From assembly GCF_025370935.1 (NCBI RefSeq), contig NC_133485.1, positions 915,483 to 979,482 on the forward strand: a stretch of DNA of 64,000 nt, written 5' to 3'. Positions 21,853-32,335 of this stretch are shown here, piece after piece (position 1 is the stretch's first letter; every line of letters begins with the position of its first letter). The notes under the pieces were generated by a model. The model did no database searches. It saw only the letters and a program-made list of their open reading frames with translations, and had not been told where the DNA came from. This stretch comes from Choristoneura fumiferana. Lineage: Eukaryota > Arthropoda > Insecta > Lepidoptera > Tortricidae. Made by a program: the position numbers and the translations under genes.

Positions 21853-22164
21853 ACAGGGTGGCTTATTTAGATCGGTCAGTAGGTATGGGAAAAACTGAAA
21901 CTATAAGATCTGTTCTAACATGACATGATTTGTCATCGATTTTAATTACAAGAAAAACTGCATTCATACATTAAAAAAATATGTACATTTTATTTTTCAA
22001 AACGACCGGGTTCGATTCTCGAACTGAGTACTAGTTTTTTTTTAATGTGTGAACGTAGTTTGTCTTGTTACTAAAATCGATGGCATGGTTCCTAAGAACA
22101 ATTCGTATGTCTAGTAGTTTCAGACCTTCCCATACTGAGCGATCTAAATGAGCCAGCCTGTACC
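21853..22164. mobile_element. long fold-back element with tRNA-like B box in its loop
   Basis: The left arm (from ACAGGGTGGCTTATTTAGATC) is complementary over ~140 bp to the right arm (ending GATCTAAATGAGCCAGCCTG plus T). The loop holds ACCGGGTTCGATTCTCG, which resembles a tRNA B box. A 13-bp direct repeat, TATATGTAAGTAT, flanks it (21840-21852 and 22165-22177). The TACAGGGTG-type end resembles mariner-like MITEs, but their target duplication is only TA. The class is therefore open. Confidence 0.6.
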
Positions 22165-22319
22165 TATATGTAAGTATCGTTGCGTCGTAACACCAAGATT
22201 CCCACGGGATCGCCTAACTTTTTACCTGACGTCTGTGAACCAACTGGTTGTAGGTAATTCGGTCACCGAAAACGCAACCGAAGAAATGCTAACTAATCAT
22301 GAATCTCTCTTTCTCTCTG

Positions 22320-22410
22320 CTTTAAAGGTTTCATCATCATCATCCGCCTATATACGTCCCACTGCTGGGCACAGCTCCTCTCAGAACAAGAGGGCTTGGG
22401 CTAAAGGTAT
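22320..22410 (-). mobile_element. SINE-A 3' fragment
   Basis: Antisense of the family end: CATCATCATCC, then 'CGTCCCACTGCTGGGCACAG' and 'CAAGAGGGCTTGGGC'. The 132-residue frame 22148-22546 runs through it and is incidental. Confidence 0.6.
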
Positions 22411-22679
22411 TAAAGGTTTAATTAAACGAAACGCTCAAGTTTATAGCTTTAGTATGAACCCAAGAAATGTAACAATTACTTTCGTACCTAGGGCGAAACA
22501 GCGTCGTGAACTCGTGACTTGCACGATAACTGTGCAAATTCTTTAACCCTTACTTATAGGAAAATAGACGTTAAAATTCAGCGATTTAATTACTGAACAT
22601 TGTTAGTCAGGTACCCATCTAATCTTACAAGATAAACGGCTAACTTAGTAAAAGATACGGTACAGATAATAATATGGTT

Positions 22680-22829
22680 GTTTTAAAACAGTAGGTTGTA
22701 CAACAAGAGCATAAAACGAGCCATTTTACCCAAGACGTTCATATATCCACCCGAACTGGTACGGCGAGGGTGGATAGACACGTTGAGGGGAAAATGGGTT
22801 TAATGCTCGAGTTTTACACTCTGCTTTTG
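22680..22829 (+). repeat. RPT-F copy 2
   Basis: The inner hairpin is perfect here (TATCCACCC against GGGTGGATA), as is the TTTAATGCTC outer arm. It is followed by 'CGAGTTTTACACTCTGC', shared with copy 1. The block B allele is at 33687-33830. Confidence 0.65.
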
Positions 22830-22901
22830 CAAATGCTTATATTAAATAATTTAATTTTGAATATTCGGTTAATCATAATAATTATTAAAATTTATCGATC
22901 A

Positions 22902-22926
22902 CCATCCAGTCGAATAAAAAAAAACA
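22902..22926 (+). mobile_element. RE-G tail only
   Basis: CACCATCCAGTCGAATAAAA with an A tail: the last ~25 bases of RE-G, an extreme 5' truncation. The block B allele is near 33903-33928. Confidence 0.5.
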
Positions 22927-22931
22927 ACATT

Positions 22932-23076
22932 TAAGGGCTGTTTCACCATCCATTGATTAGTGTTAACTGGCGGTTAGGTGTAATGCCGTCTCTATTTGTT
23001 TTGTTCCAATAGACGGAGACGGCATCACATTTAACCGTCGGTTAACGCTAATCAATGGATGGTAAAACAGCCCCTT
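22932..23076. mobile_element. MITE-1 copy (palindromic)
   Basis: The terminal segment GGGCTGTTTCACCATCC is mirrored by GGATGGTAAAACAGCCC; the arms continue inward through GTTAACTGGCGGTTA. It is ~145 bp and nearly fully palindromic. Other copies are at 25797-25939 and 54851-55258. The block B allele (33936-34153) carries an extra RE-G insertion. Confidence 0.7.
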
Positions 23077-24261
23077 GGAATAATGATTAGACGGTATAAC
23101 ATCATGCGTGCCAAATGCAAGAAAACATTTGATTTTGTGCGAGCGAGCGAAGCAAGCGAGCAAGACGGTTCGGAGCAGAAGCGACTCGGATACGTTAGGT
23201 TCAGATAAGAAGGCTAAAGCGGAGCCTCCCGCCTTAGCCTTCGATGTTAGGTTTTTTTATAGCAGCCCGGATAAAATTGTTTCACAAATAATCTTTGATG
23301 TTGGATTTTTGCCAGGTGTTTTATACTTTTCGATCATTATCCTCGAGGTTTGTATAAAAATTATTTATTATGAACTTTGACTAATTATGCGGCATGACTA
23401 TTATACAGTACTTTAATATGCATTAGACAATTATGCTAATTGAATAATATGATTTGAGAAATTCGGCAATTTATTTATATGCATATTGTTTTTATACGTT
23501 CTCAATATTTCAACAGATTGAAATTGTGATATTTATGTTATGAGAAATTAAATTCGCAAATCGTTCTTATGACAAACATTACACCCTGTCCGTACGTTCT
23601 ACGGCTGCTAAGATAATGATGATGATGATGATGATGAATAGCAGAGCAACAGATAAACAGTGTTCTTTTATATTATTAGCTCTAGATTTATAATATTTGT
23701 ATCCACGTCCATCTCACGTGTAGCCACACATAATCTCAGTTATTTATTTAAACCTATTTACAATCAAACCCGCTTTTATTCTTATAGCTGTTTCGTATGT
23801 CATAAACATGGGAACTTAATAAAGACAATTAAATAGCTGAAGCATTCTCAACCGACGTGATCGGTAAAATGAGTTATTTAGTGCACGCAAAAATAGATCT
23901 TGCGTAAGTAGCTCTATACCTTAGAATTATATTCATCTATATTTAGACGTATAAATATTTTAGGCAAAATGTAACGAAAGCTGTTCTTATAGAATAAAGG
24001 GGTGAACTTTGTAAGTAGGAAGTAAGTTTACTTCATATACTTAATGGGCAAAAAACTTTGAAATGAAGATATTATACTTAATATAATAACCAAAGATTGG
24101 TACATTAGAATGGCACCTAATTGGAAAATCTTTTGAAAAATCAGTAAGTTTTCAAGTTTGTTTGTGACAGAGATCTGAGGTAGGTACAAAAAAACACCTA
24201 ATTGAACATCCTTAATTTTTGCTGTCGGTTAAAAACAAAATCGTCAACATATACGAAAAAT
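23077..24261. other. no established gene in block A segment
   Basis: A 90-residue frame at 23108-23380 is disrupted by indels in the block B counterpart (34190-34436), so it is not maintained as coding. A (GAT)n run lies at about 23611-23637. Confidence 0.45.
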
Positions 24262-24440
24262 TTCCTTGAACAAGTTGGCCATATACTTTGCCAGAGGGCT
24301 ATTCCTAACGTTTTTTTTCTGTTTTCCCTCATTGCTTTGTGCCTTTAAAATATCATTTAGGTCAGCAACAAATATTCGCGATGTATCACCAAACATACGA
24401 TTCTTTGTAGCCGGACGACATGGACTTTGCCATATTTACG
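24262..24440 (-). pseudogene. broken ORF conserved in both blocks
   Basis: Minus strand, no start codon: a ~60-codon frame containing NRMFGDTSRIFVADLNDIL, then KAQSNEGKQKK and LAKYMANLFKEIF, ending in a stop. In block B (about 35340-35520) the same protein is split between two frames by extra A bases in homopolymers. It looks like protein-derived sequence (transposase, or an exon with assembly errors), but no family was recognised. A possible GTGAGT donor lies just upstream after MPRSKW. Confidence 0.25.
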
Positions 24441-24611
24441 CCAAAGCACTCACCATTTGCTCCGAGGCATAAAATTTTAATACCAAAGTCACAATTCAAG
24501 GAAGAAAATAAAATTTCCTTTGGAAGTACGCACAATGAGATTGAGCAGCTCCGAAAATATTATTTTTATGAGCGTTACAAAAAGCGGTAAGCGTTTACAA
24601 GAGTAGGATTG

Positions 24612-25084
24612 TGGGGTTCCGTATTCTAATATTATTATTATTTACCTTTATTCTTAATTATTGTCCATCCGCCTGTGTATATCTGTTTGTAAGTCTAACC
24701 ATCAGTGAAGACCTTATTCTCAGGAACGCGTAGAGGTATAAGCTGAAATTATTATCTAGTATGCAGGTCTGCTACTTCTAGAAGCACCAAAAAAATCAAA
24801 CTTCCAAGTCAATACAATCAAAGGACACTGTCATTATAAAAGTTGTTTCCATACGAATTGCTGAGGAATCAAAACTTGTGGGATGACGGTGGCTCTTATT
24901 ACTATAAGATAACCAATCAGAAAACTCTGTAAATCTTTATTTTTTTATGTCTATTTCTGTAAACATCTAAAATCCACACTGGGTAAATTTTACTTAGGAT
25001 CGGCACTTTACTACACTAAGGGACCTACAAATTTGGATGGAAACCTCGGTGCGCGAGTTCAGCTCGGACTTGGCCGATTTTTTT
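24612..25084 (+). repeat. RPT-B copy; contains the empty Helitron site
   Basis: Starts GGGGTTCCGTATTC and ends 'CTCGGACTTGGCCGATTTTT'. Between 24657 and 24658 (TTCTTAA|TTATTG) lies the exact site that holds a 1.84-kb Helitron in block B. Confidence 0.65.
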
Positions 25085-25544
25085 AATGTAAGGACATTTC
25101 ACAGGGTTCATTTTTGCCCACGGAACCCAAAACAAGCCCAGTATATCACAAGTGCATACTGCAGTCGTAAGGCATTACGATAATTTACGCGCCTTTGGCG
25201 TTTATCGCTCTATGTCAACCGAGTCGATCCATTTATGCGCAAGAGTGTTGTGAATCATTTTTTTAAGGTGAAGATTATACGGATGGGATTAGTTTGAGGC
25301 ATGAAGGGTTTATGTTGGGTTTGGACTTGTGTGACCGCAGAATTTTGATGGATTGTACTGAACACAGTTTTTTTACTTTTTATTAAAATAATCAATTTTA
25401 AAACAAATTCTAATTCAAAAACGTTTATTTGTCATACATATGTAAAAATTGCGGACATATACGACAGGTCATTTTCAGTATCACATCACATGTTGCGCCA
25501 TAAGATATACGAATTAGCTACGGGTTGTGCAGAGGACCTGCTCC

Positions 25545-25665
25545 GACGAAGTTCGAAAATCGAAGTTCGTATCGTACCTCCTCGTCGTCCCTCTCGCTCT
25601 CGTATTAAATAGTATAAGTGTCAGAGGGACCCAACGATACGAATTTCGATTTTTGAATTTCGTAG
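25545..25665. mobile_element. MITE-2 (palindromic)
   Basis: The left arm CGAAGTTCGAAAATCGAAG... GTATCGT mirrors the right arm ACGATACGAATTTCGATTTT plus TGAATTTCG; the centre reads CCCTCTCGCTCTCGTATTAA. The block B counterpart is 38471-38583. Target duplication unclear. Confidence 0.65.
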
Positions 25666-25796
25666 TAGCCCTGCCTGGTCCGTTTTTTGTGGCGTTCTTG
25701 GCGGAAACTTCTGTCAGTGGACGTCTTTCGGCTAACGGTGATGACTATGACGCTGGTATTGTTCTAACGCGTCATTTGTGCAACACATCAAACATT

Positions 25797-25939
25797 AAGG
25801 GACTGTTTCACCACCCATTGAATAATTTTGTTTGACGGATAAATGTGATGCCGTCTCCGTCTATTCGAACAAAACAAACAGGGACAGCATCACATTTATC
25901 CGTCAAGTAAATTTAATCAATTGATGGTGAAACAGGGGG
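25797..25939. mobile_element. MITE-1 copy 2
   Basis: Diverged copy: GGGACTGTTTCACCACCC start, GATGGTGAAACAGGGG end, with GATGCCGTCTCCGTCTATTC in the centre. The block B counterpart is 38714-38857. Confidence 0.65.
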
Positions 25940-26490
25940 TAAGTTTGAGGAACTACAATAGATAATTAGACAAACTCACTAATTAGCTATCAATATTCTC
26001 ATCTAATTTTAAAACAATATGTTTTTTTTTAACTTCATTCTTGATACCTTAATTTGTTATAATGTTTAATTTTGCTTGTTTTTGTTGGAACATAACTTTG
26101 CAGTCGTATCAAATTTATAGCACATCCTATACAAATCTTCGTCAATATAAAATTTAAACGCCAAAATGACATCTCTAACTAAATAAACTTTTACGACGCC
26201 GTAAAACTATTCTTTGGCAGTACATGCGATACAGATTAATCCATAATCTTTACGAAACGCAATAAAACTGGGATTTTAATGGCACGGATATTGTTGTCAA
26301 AAGAGATTACTGAGCGATCCTCTATTATATGCAGTCAAATAATGACGGGAGCTTTGTGTGGGAAAATAATAAAATTTTCGGCTCTATCAGCACAGTTGAC
26401 TAATAATGCTTTACAGTCCGGTTCAATAATAAGTATTTGCACGTTATGAATCATGAAATTTAAATTTATTTACGTTATGCACATTTCACA
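25940..26490. other. no gene recognised
   Basis: AT-rich single-copy-looking sequence, identical in layout in block B (38858-39410). Confidence 0.5.
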
Positions 26491-26493
26491 CCA

Positions 26494-26560
26494 CTGCAGT
26501 GGTGGTCTAATGGTTTAACCTTATGGCCTCTCAAGCAGAGAATTGTGGATTCGACTACCA
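26494..26560 (+). mobile_element. SINE-A head fragment
   Basis: Contains CAGTGGTGGTCTAATGG, 'TATGGCCTCTCAAGCAGAG' and the B-box remnant GTGGATTCGA. The body is absent. Block B counterpart 39415-39480. Confidence 0.5.
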
Positions 26561-26979
26561 CCAAACCCACTTCAGTCAGGGGATTATTAAAAAATCTCCA
26601 AATGTAGTTTAAATTATTTTCTGAATCAAAATAAAGTCTTCTTTCTACAATATTTAAGATACCATTTTCTTCTTGCGGCATAGCCATAGGACACCCCAGT
26701 ATATAAAAAGTATATATATATATGTCCGCCAAATTCGCATATCTTTTCAACATAAGCAATTTGCTCCGCTCTAACAGTCATCTCACAAATCCACTTAGTT
26801 ACGATGTCTAATGCAATAAAACCGTGATATTAACGAGTATTCAACAAATAAAATTATTTTACGCATCTCAAAGGGGATTAGTTGTATATCTGTATTGTGA
26901 TGTGTTTTAATTGTGAGAACGATAACATTTCAGCAGTAGGTACATTAGGAAGTCGCTATTAATGTCCACTAGGACGTCA

Positions 26980-27173
26980 GTAGGACGTCCACTGTTGGAC
27001 GACCTCCAGTTGTTTCGGTTGACGCCTGCATCCATCGTAAACCCGCCGAACATCTGAACAGACGATGCGTAAACAGATGGCCGTTGGAGCCGAAAAGTTT
27101 TTGGATTGACACCGCGAATCGGCAAGCGCAGCGTAAAAAGTATACCAACGAGATAGATGGATGACCTGGTGAT
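26980..27173. mobile_element. RTE-like tail fragments in inverted arrangement
   Basis: 26980-27055 is the antisense end (GTAGGACGTCCACTGTTGG, then CTGCATCCATCG). 27074-27173 is the sense direction of an adjacent part (AGATGGCCGTTGGAGCC, then GGCAAGCGCAGCGTAAAAAG). Both match the single antisense fragment at 50305-50555. The inversion suggests 5' inversion during LINE insertion (twin priming) or a later rearrangement. Block B counterpart 40101-40294. Confidence 0.55.
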
Positions 27174-28419
27174 CTAAAGATTTATAAAAATCAAAAACCC
27201 GATTGCCTTAAAAAAACTGCAGTCCAAGCTCCATCATTCTGAGACTCCTGTGGCAGAGACGATGATGATGATAATGATTATCATACAGTACTTTTTAAAA
27301 TATTATTAAAAACATGACGTCTCTATAAATTAGCGGGCTCATACATAATGCAGAAGCAAAGCCTACTTTGTATCTTAAATACTGTTTTACCAAAATTTAC
27401 AACCACCAACATGGCAAAATATTAAAAATAAACATGTAAATGTCAATGTTTGTGAAGCGTAAGAAACGAAACGACTCTTGAAACTCCAGCACTGTAATAT
27501 TTTGAGTTTAATGTGGAATTTGTTATAAATATAAAAACTTAAATGCGTTAATAGTACTTACGTACACTTCTTGGCTGGAAATTTTATCTCTCGTTTAATC
27601 ACTTGGTTTTTTTTTTCCAACCGGCTTTTGTTTTAGGTTTCTGTATCTCAAAGTAAAAGAAACCTTCAAAGGACCACCTCTTTGGCTGCTTGTCTTTTTG
27701 TCATGACCTTATTCACAGAAACGCGTGGACTCAATATCAAATGCCTTATAGGTTCAAGTATCAAAGAACATTTCAAATGTCTATTTTAATACAAGAACGG
27801 TGTATAAAAAAAAATGTACTACTACTACAACAACTTTTCTTTGATATAGAAGTATAAAATTTGTCTGAAACACCCAAAAAAGGAAGACAAAAATTATTAA
27901 AAATTACTGAACCTTAAAAAATACTTATAAACATATAAAAAAATACTTATAAATATTCTTATAAACATTAAATCAATACAATAAATACAAAATTCACAAA
28001 GTTAAAGTCATTTACGTCTCTGCATCCCCACTTAACCGGACTTTGCGAAACAGAAGTTAAATGCTCTCAGCCTACCCAGTGGCAAAATAATCTCCAAATG
28101 TGCTGAATAAACCATAGTACCAACAATGGAGACCCTTACGATATATTAAAATGGCGCGACCATAACATAAACAGGCGGGGATATACAACTCTCCGCATTA
28201 TCATATATGTAGTATAATATGAAAGTATGTTTGTTTACGACTTTCATTATGCGATATGAGCTGCGGTTGAAAATGTTTTCTAAGTTTGCTTTATATTGAC
28301 ACGTGAGAGGTGAAATGGGGTAACAGACTGTCTTATAGAGGGGTTAAGATCTTTTTTTATGGAGGAGGGTGGATGGAAAATGCAAAAAGACAATTTACTT
28401 AATATTTATTTATCAATAC
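27174..28419. other. no gene recognised
   Basis: Contains a short SINE-like end with (GATGAT) near 27255 and otherwise AT-rich sequence, same in block B (40295-41529). Confidence 0.45.
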
Positions 28420-28800
28420 TTAATACAGTTTTTTTGCTGGCTATATTTTTTGCTGACTTAACTTGTAGGTACTGTCATCTTGATCTACAATATGTTTATA
28501 ATATCCATACTTATAATATTGTAAATGCGAAAGTGTGTGTGTGTTTGTATGTTTTCTGTCTTTCACGTCGAAACGGAGCGACGGATCGACGTTATTTTTG
28601 GAATAGGGATAGTTTATGGGCCAGAGAGTGACGTAGGCTACTTCCTATCCCAGAAAAATTCACAGTCCGAATTCCACGCGGGTGAAGCCGCGGGCAAAAG
28701 CTAGTCAAGTTTCAAGTCGATCCAACCATATTGGCTACGGGTTAAATTCAACATCTATATTTTGAACCACACTTACATGGACAGTTAAATAAAAACTTGT
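28420..28800 (+). mobile_element. RPT-D copy 3 with nested Helitron
   Basis: The left part has TTTTTGCTGACTTAACTTG, and the right part resumes 'TCAAGTTTCAAGTCGATCC' and ends AAATAAAAACTTGTC. A small Helitron (28504-28704) sits inside, between A and T. Confidence 0.5.
28504..28704 (+). mobile_element. short Helitron
   Basis: Starts TCCATACTTATAATATTG, contains 'TTTCACGTCGAAACGGAGCG' and 'GATAGTTTATGGGCC', and ends CGCGGGTGAAGCCGCGGG then CAAAAGCTAG. The 3' hairpin plus CTAG, followed by T, is diagnostic. 201 bp here; the block B allele (41613-41796) lacks ~19 bp at the 5' end. Confidence 0.65.
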
Positions 28801-28816
28801 CAAAATTACTGTTCAA

Positions 28817-28885
28817 AGTCTAAATACTTTACTTAATTTAGCTTATAACAAGCACATATAGTCAAAAAATCTACCACCGGTTTAG
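28817..28885 (+). mobile_element. SINE-L fragment
   Basis: 'TTTAGCTTATAACAAGCAC' and 'AAAAAATCTACCACCGG' match 3754-3900. Block B counterpart 41904-41972. Confidence 0.5.
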
Positions 28886-29814
28886 TGTAATATCAAACGC
28901 GATGCAAAATTAAATTAAAAATCAGAGTTAAGGATTTTTTATTTTTGATTCCTATAGAAGTTGTAACCGGTGCTTGGCAGGCTCTTGGCATTACAGGATC
29001 TAAAAATTATTAGCCCTATTTGAATTAAACGTGTCAACACAACAACTAACTCAGATCTCCGTAACTAACTCTAAGACTATTAGACAATATCATGGTGCAA
29101 CACCTCACAACGGCAAGTATTGAAAACTTAAAAGTAGGCCATTCCAGAGTGCTGTAGGCAGGAAATTTCTCAGTAACATCTAAATGGTAAACTTTTAAAT
29201 AAATTCTACTCAACTACTCGTTGACTATTCGACTATATGTTCACTAACGGCAAAATTTTAAAAGTAGGTATGAGGCTGGCCGATGATAACTCAGTAAATG
29301 CTTTTTTCTTAAACTAAATTCAAATTTACTACTACTTTGTTATTTGCTATTAAATAAACATTGCTCAATATTTTTCCCAGACATACCAAAGGACATAACT
29401 GTATAAAAATGCTAAAGTTCTTACTTATTTGATCATAAATGTTAACAACCTTCCCTAAGCTTTCGCAATTCTATTATAACTTACTTGCCTTCTCTCTTTA
29501 ACTTATGCCTAGGTTTACCGTCCGTTATTATTTTGCCTTGCACAAATACGTAAACAATTTTTGCCAACACGGAAAATATAAAAACCAACAGAAGTTTAAT
29601 TTTTTGATTTTAAACTTTACTAACTATGAACTAAAATTTCATGTGAAGTCAGCTCTTGTACTACATTAAATGAAAGTCTGAAAATATATTTTTTTGTATC
29701 TGTCTGTTTAGGGCAGTAACCATTTAAAAATGACCCCACATTGCGTGCATTTGGCTCACGCGAGGGGCTTTGCAACTGTATATTTATAGATACTAACAAC
29801 TTTGTACAGAAACG

Positions 29815-30065
29815 GTGCGTGAGACCGACTCGCACTTGGCCAGTTTTTTTATACAAAGTCAAACTCAAACACAACATTAAATTTATTGACAACAAAACCA
29901 CACTACATCACAAAAAAAACACAGTAAAAACAGAAATAGAAGAAGAGAGAAAAATTAATGACATTGTGGTGTAGTGTGATGCCAAAATGACTCAGCTCAG
30001 CATGTGCCGTAGCCCTGTAACCAGAGCTGCAGCGCTGGTTTTCAGCTGAACCCCGGTGAGTGTGC
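29815..30065. repeat. RPT-B end and antisense retroelement tail
   Basis: 'ACCGACTCGCACTTGGCC' plus T-run is an RPT-B terminus. It is followed by an antisense tail with AAATTTATTGACAAC and 'CAGCGCTGGTTTTCAGCTG', related to the 39877-40064 insertion. Block B counterpart 42764-43018. Confidence 0.4.
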
Positions 30066-30467
30066 ACTCACGTAACTGAACGCGTAATTATTGCGGGAAA
30101 AGAAAAAAATTATATATATATCATGACGAATATAAGAATTATAAATTAGCTAGAAACAAATATCGACTGTGACAACGTACAGTATCGAAACTACAAAATA
30201 AAAATACTAATAATAATAATATGTATAATTTATATGTATGTATATCCGTCTGCCATGCATTAGAGCTAGTTTATGTCGTCGAGCCCACTACAGATAATTC
30301 GTTTATTAGAAGCCATGTATGCTGCCTGAAATACGTACGTGATAATATGGAAGGGAAATACGGCAGGAGTGTGGAAGATGACCATTGCTCGCAGGTTGTT
30401 GGAGTTAGCAATGTAATAGACACGGCCACAAATGTTAATAGGTATCCAAATTTGGGGTTCTGAGAGG

Positions 30468-30512
30468 AGGCCTGTGCCCAGCAGTGAGACGTACATAGGC
30501 CAAGATAACGAT
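30468..30512 (+). mobile_element. SINE-A 3' end
   Basis: GAGAGGAGGCCTGTGCCCAG, then ACATAGGCCAAGATAACG and GATGATGATC: the final ~45 bases of SINE-A. Block B counterpart 43413-43470. Confidence 0.55.
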
Positions 30513-30899
30513 GATGATCATTACTAATATTATCAATGTGAAAACTGTCTGTCTGTTATTTTGTCACACTTTGTCTGCTGAACTGATTTAAATTAAATTT
30601 TTCTATGGAGGTAGTTTAGACCATGACATGGACAAACGATAAACATTTACACAATGTCTTAGACTATCGCGGTCATTACTATAATGGTTTATAACTGATG
30701 TGTTAACCTCGTCAAAGTTTATTTCTTCGTCGCCAGGTTATTGTTAGACTTAGTCTGCCCATAGTTCGTTTATCACTATCCCACGGGATCAAAACAATTC
30801 TCCGGGATTATTCCAAATTCCCAAATTCTCTACACAGTTCTGCGGTTGAAGCGTGAACAAGTTACAGACACATAAACAGAGAGTTTCTTTAGGATTTAT

Positions 30900-31025
30900 A
30901 ATATAGTATTGTATTGTAAAACTCTTTATTGTACATAAAAACACATGAAAATAACAGAACACAGGATAATAAGATGTACAAAGGCGAACTTATCCCTTAA
31001 AGGGATCTCTTCCAGTTATCCTTTG
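30900..31025 (-). mobile_element. LINE 3' UTR, antisense
   Basis: Starts with TAGTATTGTATTGTAAAACT (tail), then 'GATGTACAAAGGCGAACTTA' and GGGATCTCTTCCAGTTATCC. It is the reverse complement of the 3' end seen in sense at 52880-53010. Block B counterpart about 43853-43965, with deletions. Confidence 0.6.
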
Positions 31026-32335
31026 AACGATTGACAGGATATCAGACACAAGAGTAGACACTACGAGTACAATGAAAAGATAAAAGAATCGAAATTTTTA
31101 ATTAACTCAAACAATGCATTATAAATACACATACATATTTATATAGATACACACTAATACATAGTAATAAAGTCAATAAACTAATACATATCAAGACAAA
31201 TAAACTACATGTAAAATACATATACACCACACATACACAAAACAGAACACACATCACTGCCTCTTTTAAGATTTTACGATGAACTGTCAAGCCAGTGCGC
31301 CATTAAGCGATAATATTGCCTAGTAGGGAAAGTTTTCAAATTCCATGATAGTATTCGTAAGGCCAAAACAAAAAGCCACCTCAACTGATTTTCCAATAGA
31401 ATAATTGAAATTATAATTAATTCTTCTGCGATTTCTTCAACTTCTTAGCTCTCTCCAAACACCCTGTCCCTGAAGGCGATGACAGTAAACAAAACAGCGG
31501 ACCTCACGGAGAGCGTGGACAAATATTACCCCGCTGCGGCGAAGAGGGTACAGTTTTATTGGGCCTTCGTCATCACGAACATGCTTTTAGTATCCTAGGT
31601 TACTGGGTAAAATATAGCGATGCGAAGTCTTGGTTTTGTCGATGGGGTAGAGTTTTGTTTTGCTATTTAGTTTTCTGTAGTCGCAATGGTAAAAATGGAA
31701 CCTTGGTATTGTCTCTACGTCTGTATGTCCACATTGAAACTTTAAATACAAATAAAGGCATCCTGCCTACTGCCATAATTTTAAGTCATAATGTAATGTT
31801 TGATATAATTATTGTTAGTCATAAATTTTTTTTCCCGCTGAATTTTTTATAATTTTTAAATGGGTATCCTGTAGAACTCTATAGGTTAGGTTAGGTTAGG
31901 TTTGTTTTACTTATAACAATTCTGGAAAATAAATAGATTCAGAGAAAAAAAGAGTTATGTCAAACATTACATTGTGAATAACAATTTCTGACCAGTCGCC
32001 CATAAATAGGGTATATCTAGGTAAAAAAATTAAGAAGATGACCTGTTGTATGTAGTAGTAACGTGTTCGTAATAGATAATTAGACGTTCTATATTCGAAA
32101 AATGACTAAGTCCTATATCAACTCTGTGCATTACTAAATTACGAAATACTGGTTCTCAAAAATGTCCGTAAAAGTCTACATAATTCCTCACATATCACAA
32201 GACTAAGTGCATAGTTTATGGTCAGCGAGAAATTAAAAAGTTAAAAAGATTGCAGGCGCGCTAGCTCGACAATAATTTATTATTGTAGAGTCTCAAACTT
32301 TTAAAAAAGTGAAAACGGCCATGGAAATGCTGGCA
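31026..32335. other. no gene; short TTAGG run
   Basis: 31884-31903 reads TATAGGTTAGGTTAGGTTAG, three to four copies of the insect telomere unit TTAGG (also at 44781 in block B). Too short to be a telomere tract. The rest is AT-rich. Confidence 0.5.

Noticed and set aside
22148..22546. 132-residue protein
   Set aside because: The frame crosses the end of a fold-back element and an antisense SINE-A fragment.
23108..23380. 90-residue protein
   Set aside because: The counterpart at 34190-34436 has indels that shift the frame; no motif.
25527..25835. 102-residue frame conserved in both blocks (also 38451-38753)
   Set aside because: It runs through palindromic MITE-2 and into MITE-1; apparent conservation only reflects the duplicated blocks.
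31884..31903. Telomeric (TTAGG)n tract
   Set aside because: Only three to four units, also seen at a matching place in block B; short CCTAA/TTAGG runs occur elsewhere (2210, 58595) and are common by chance.
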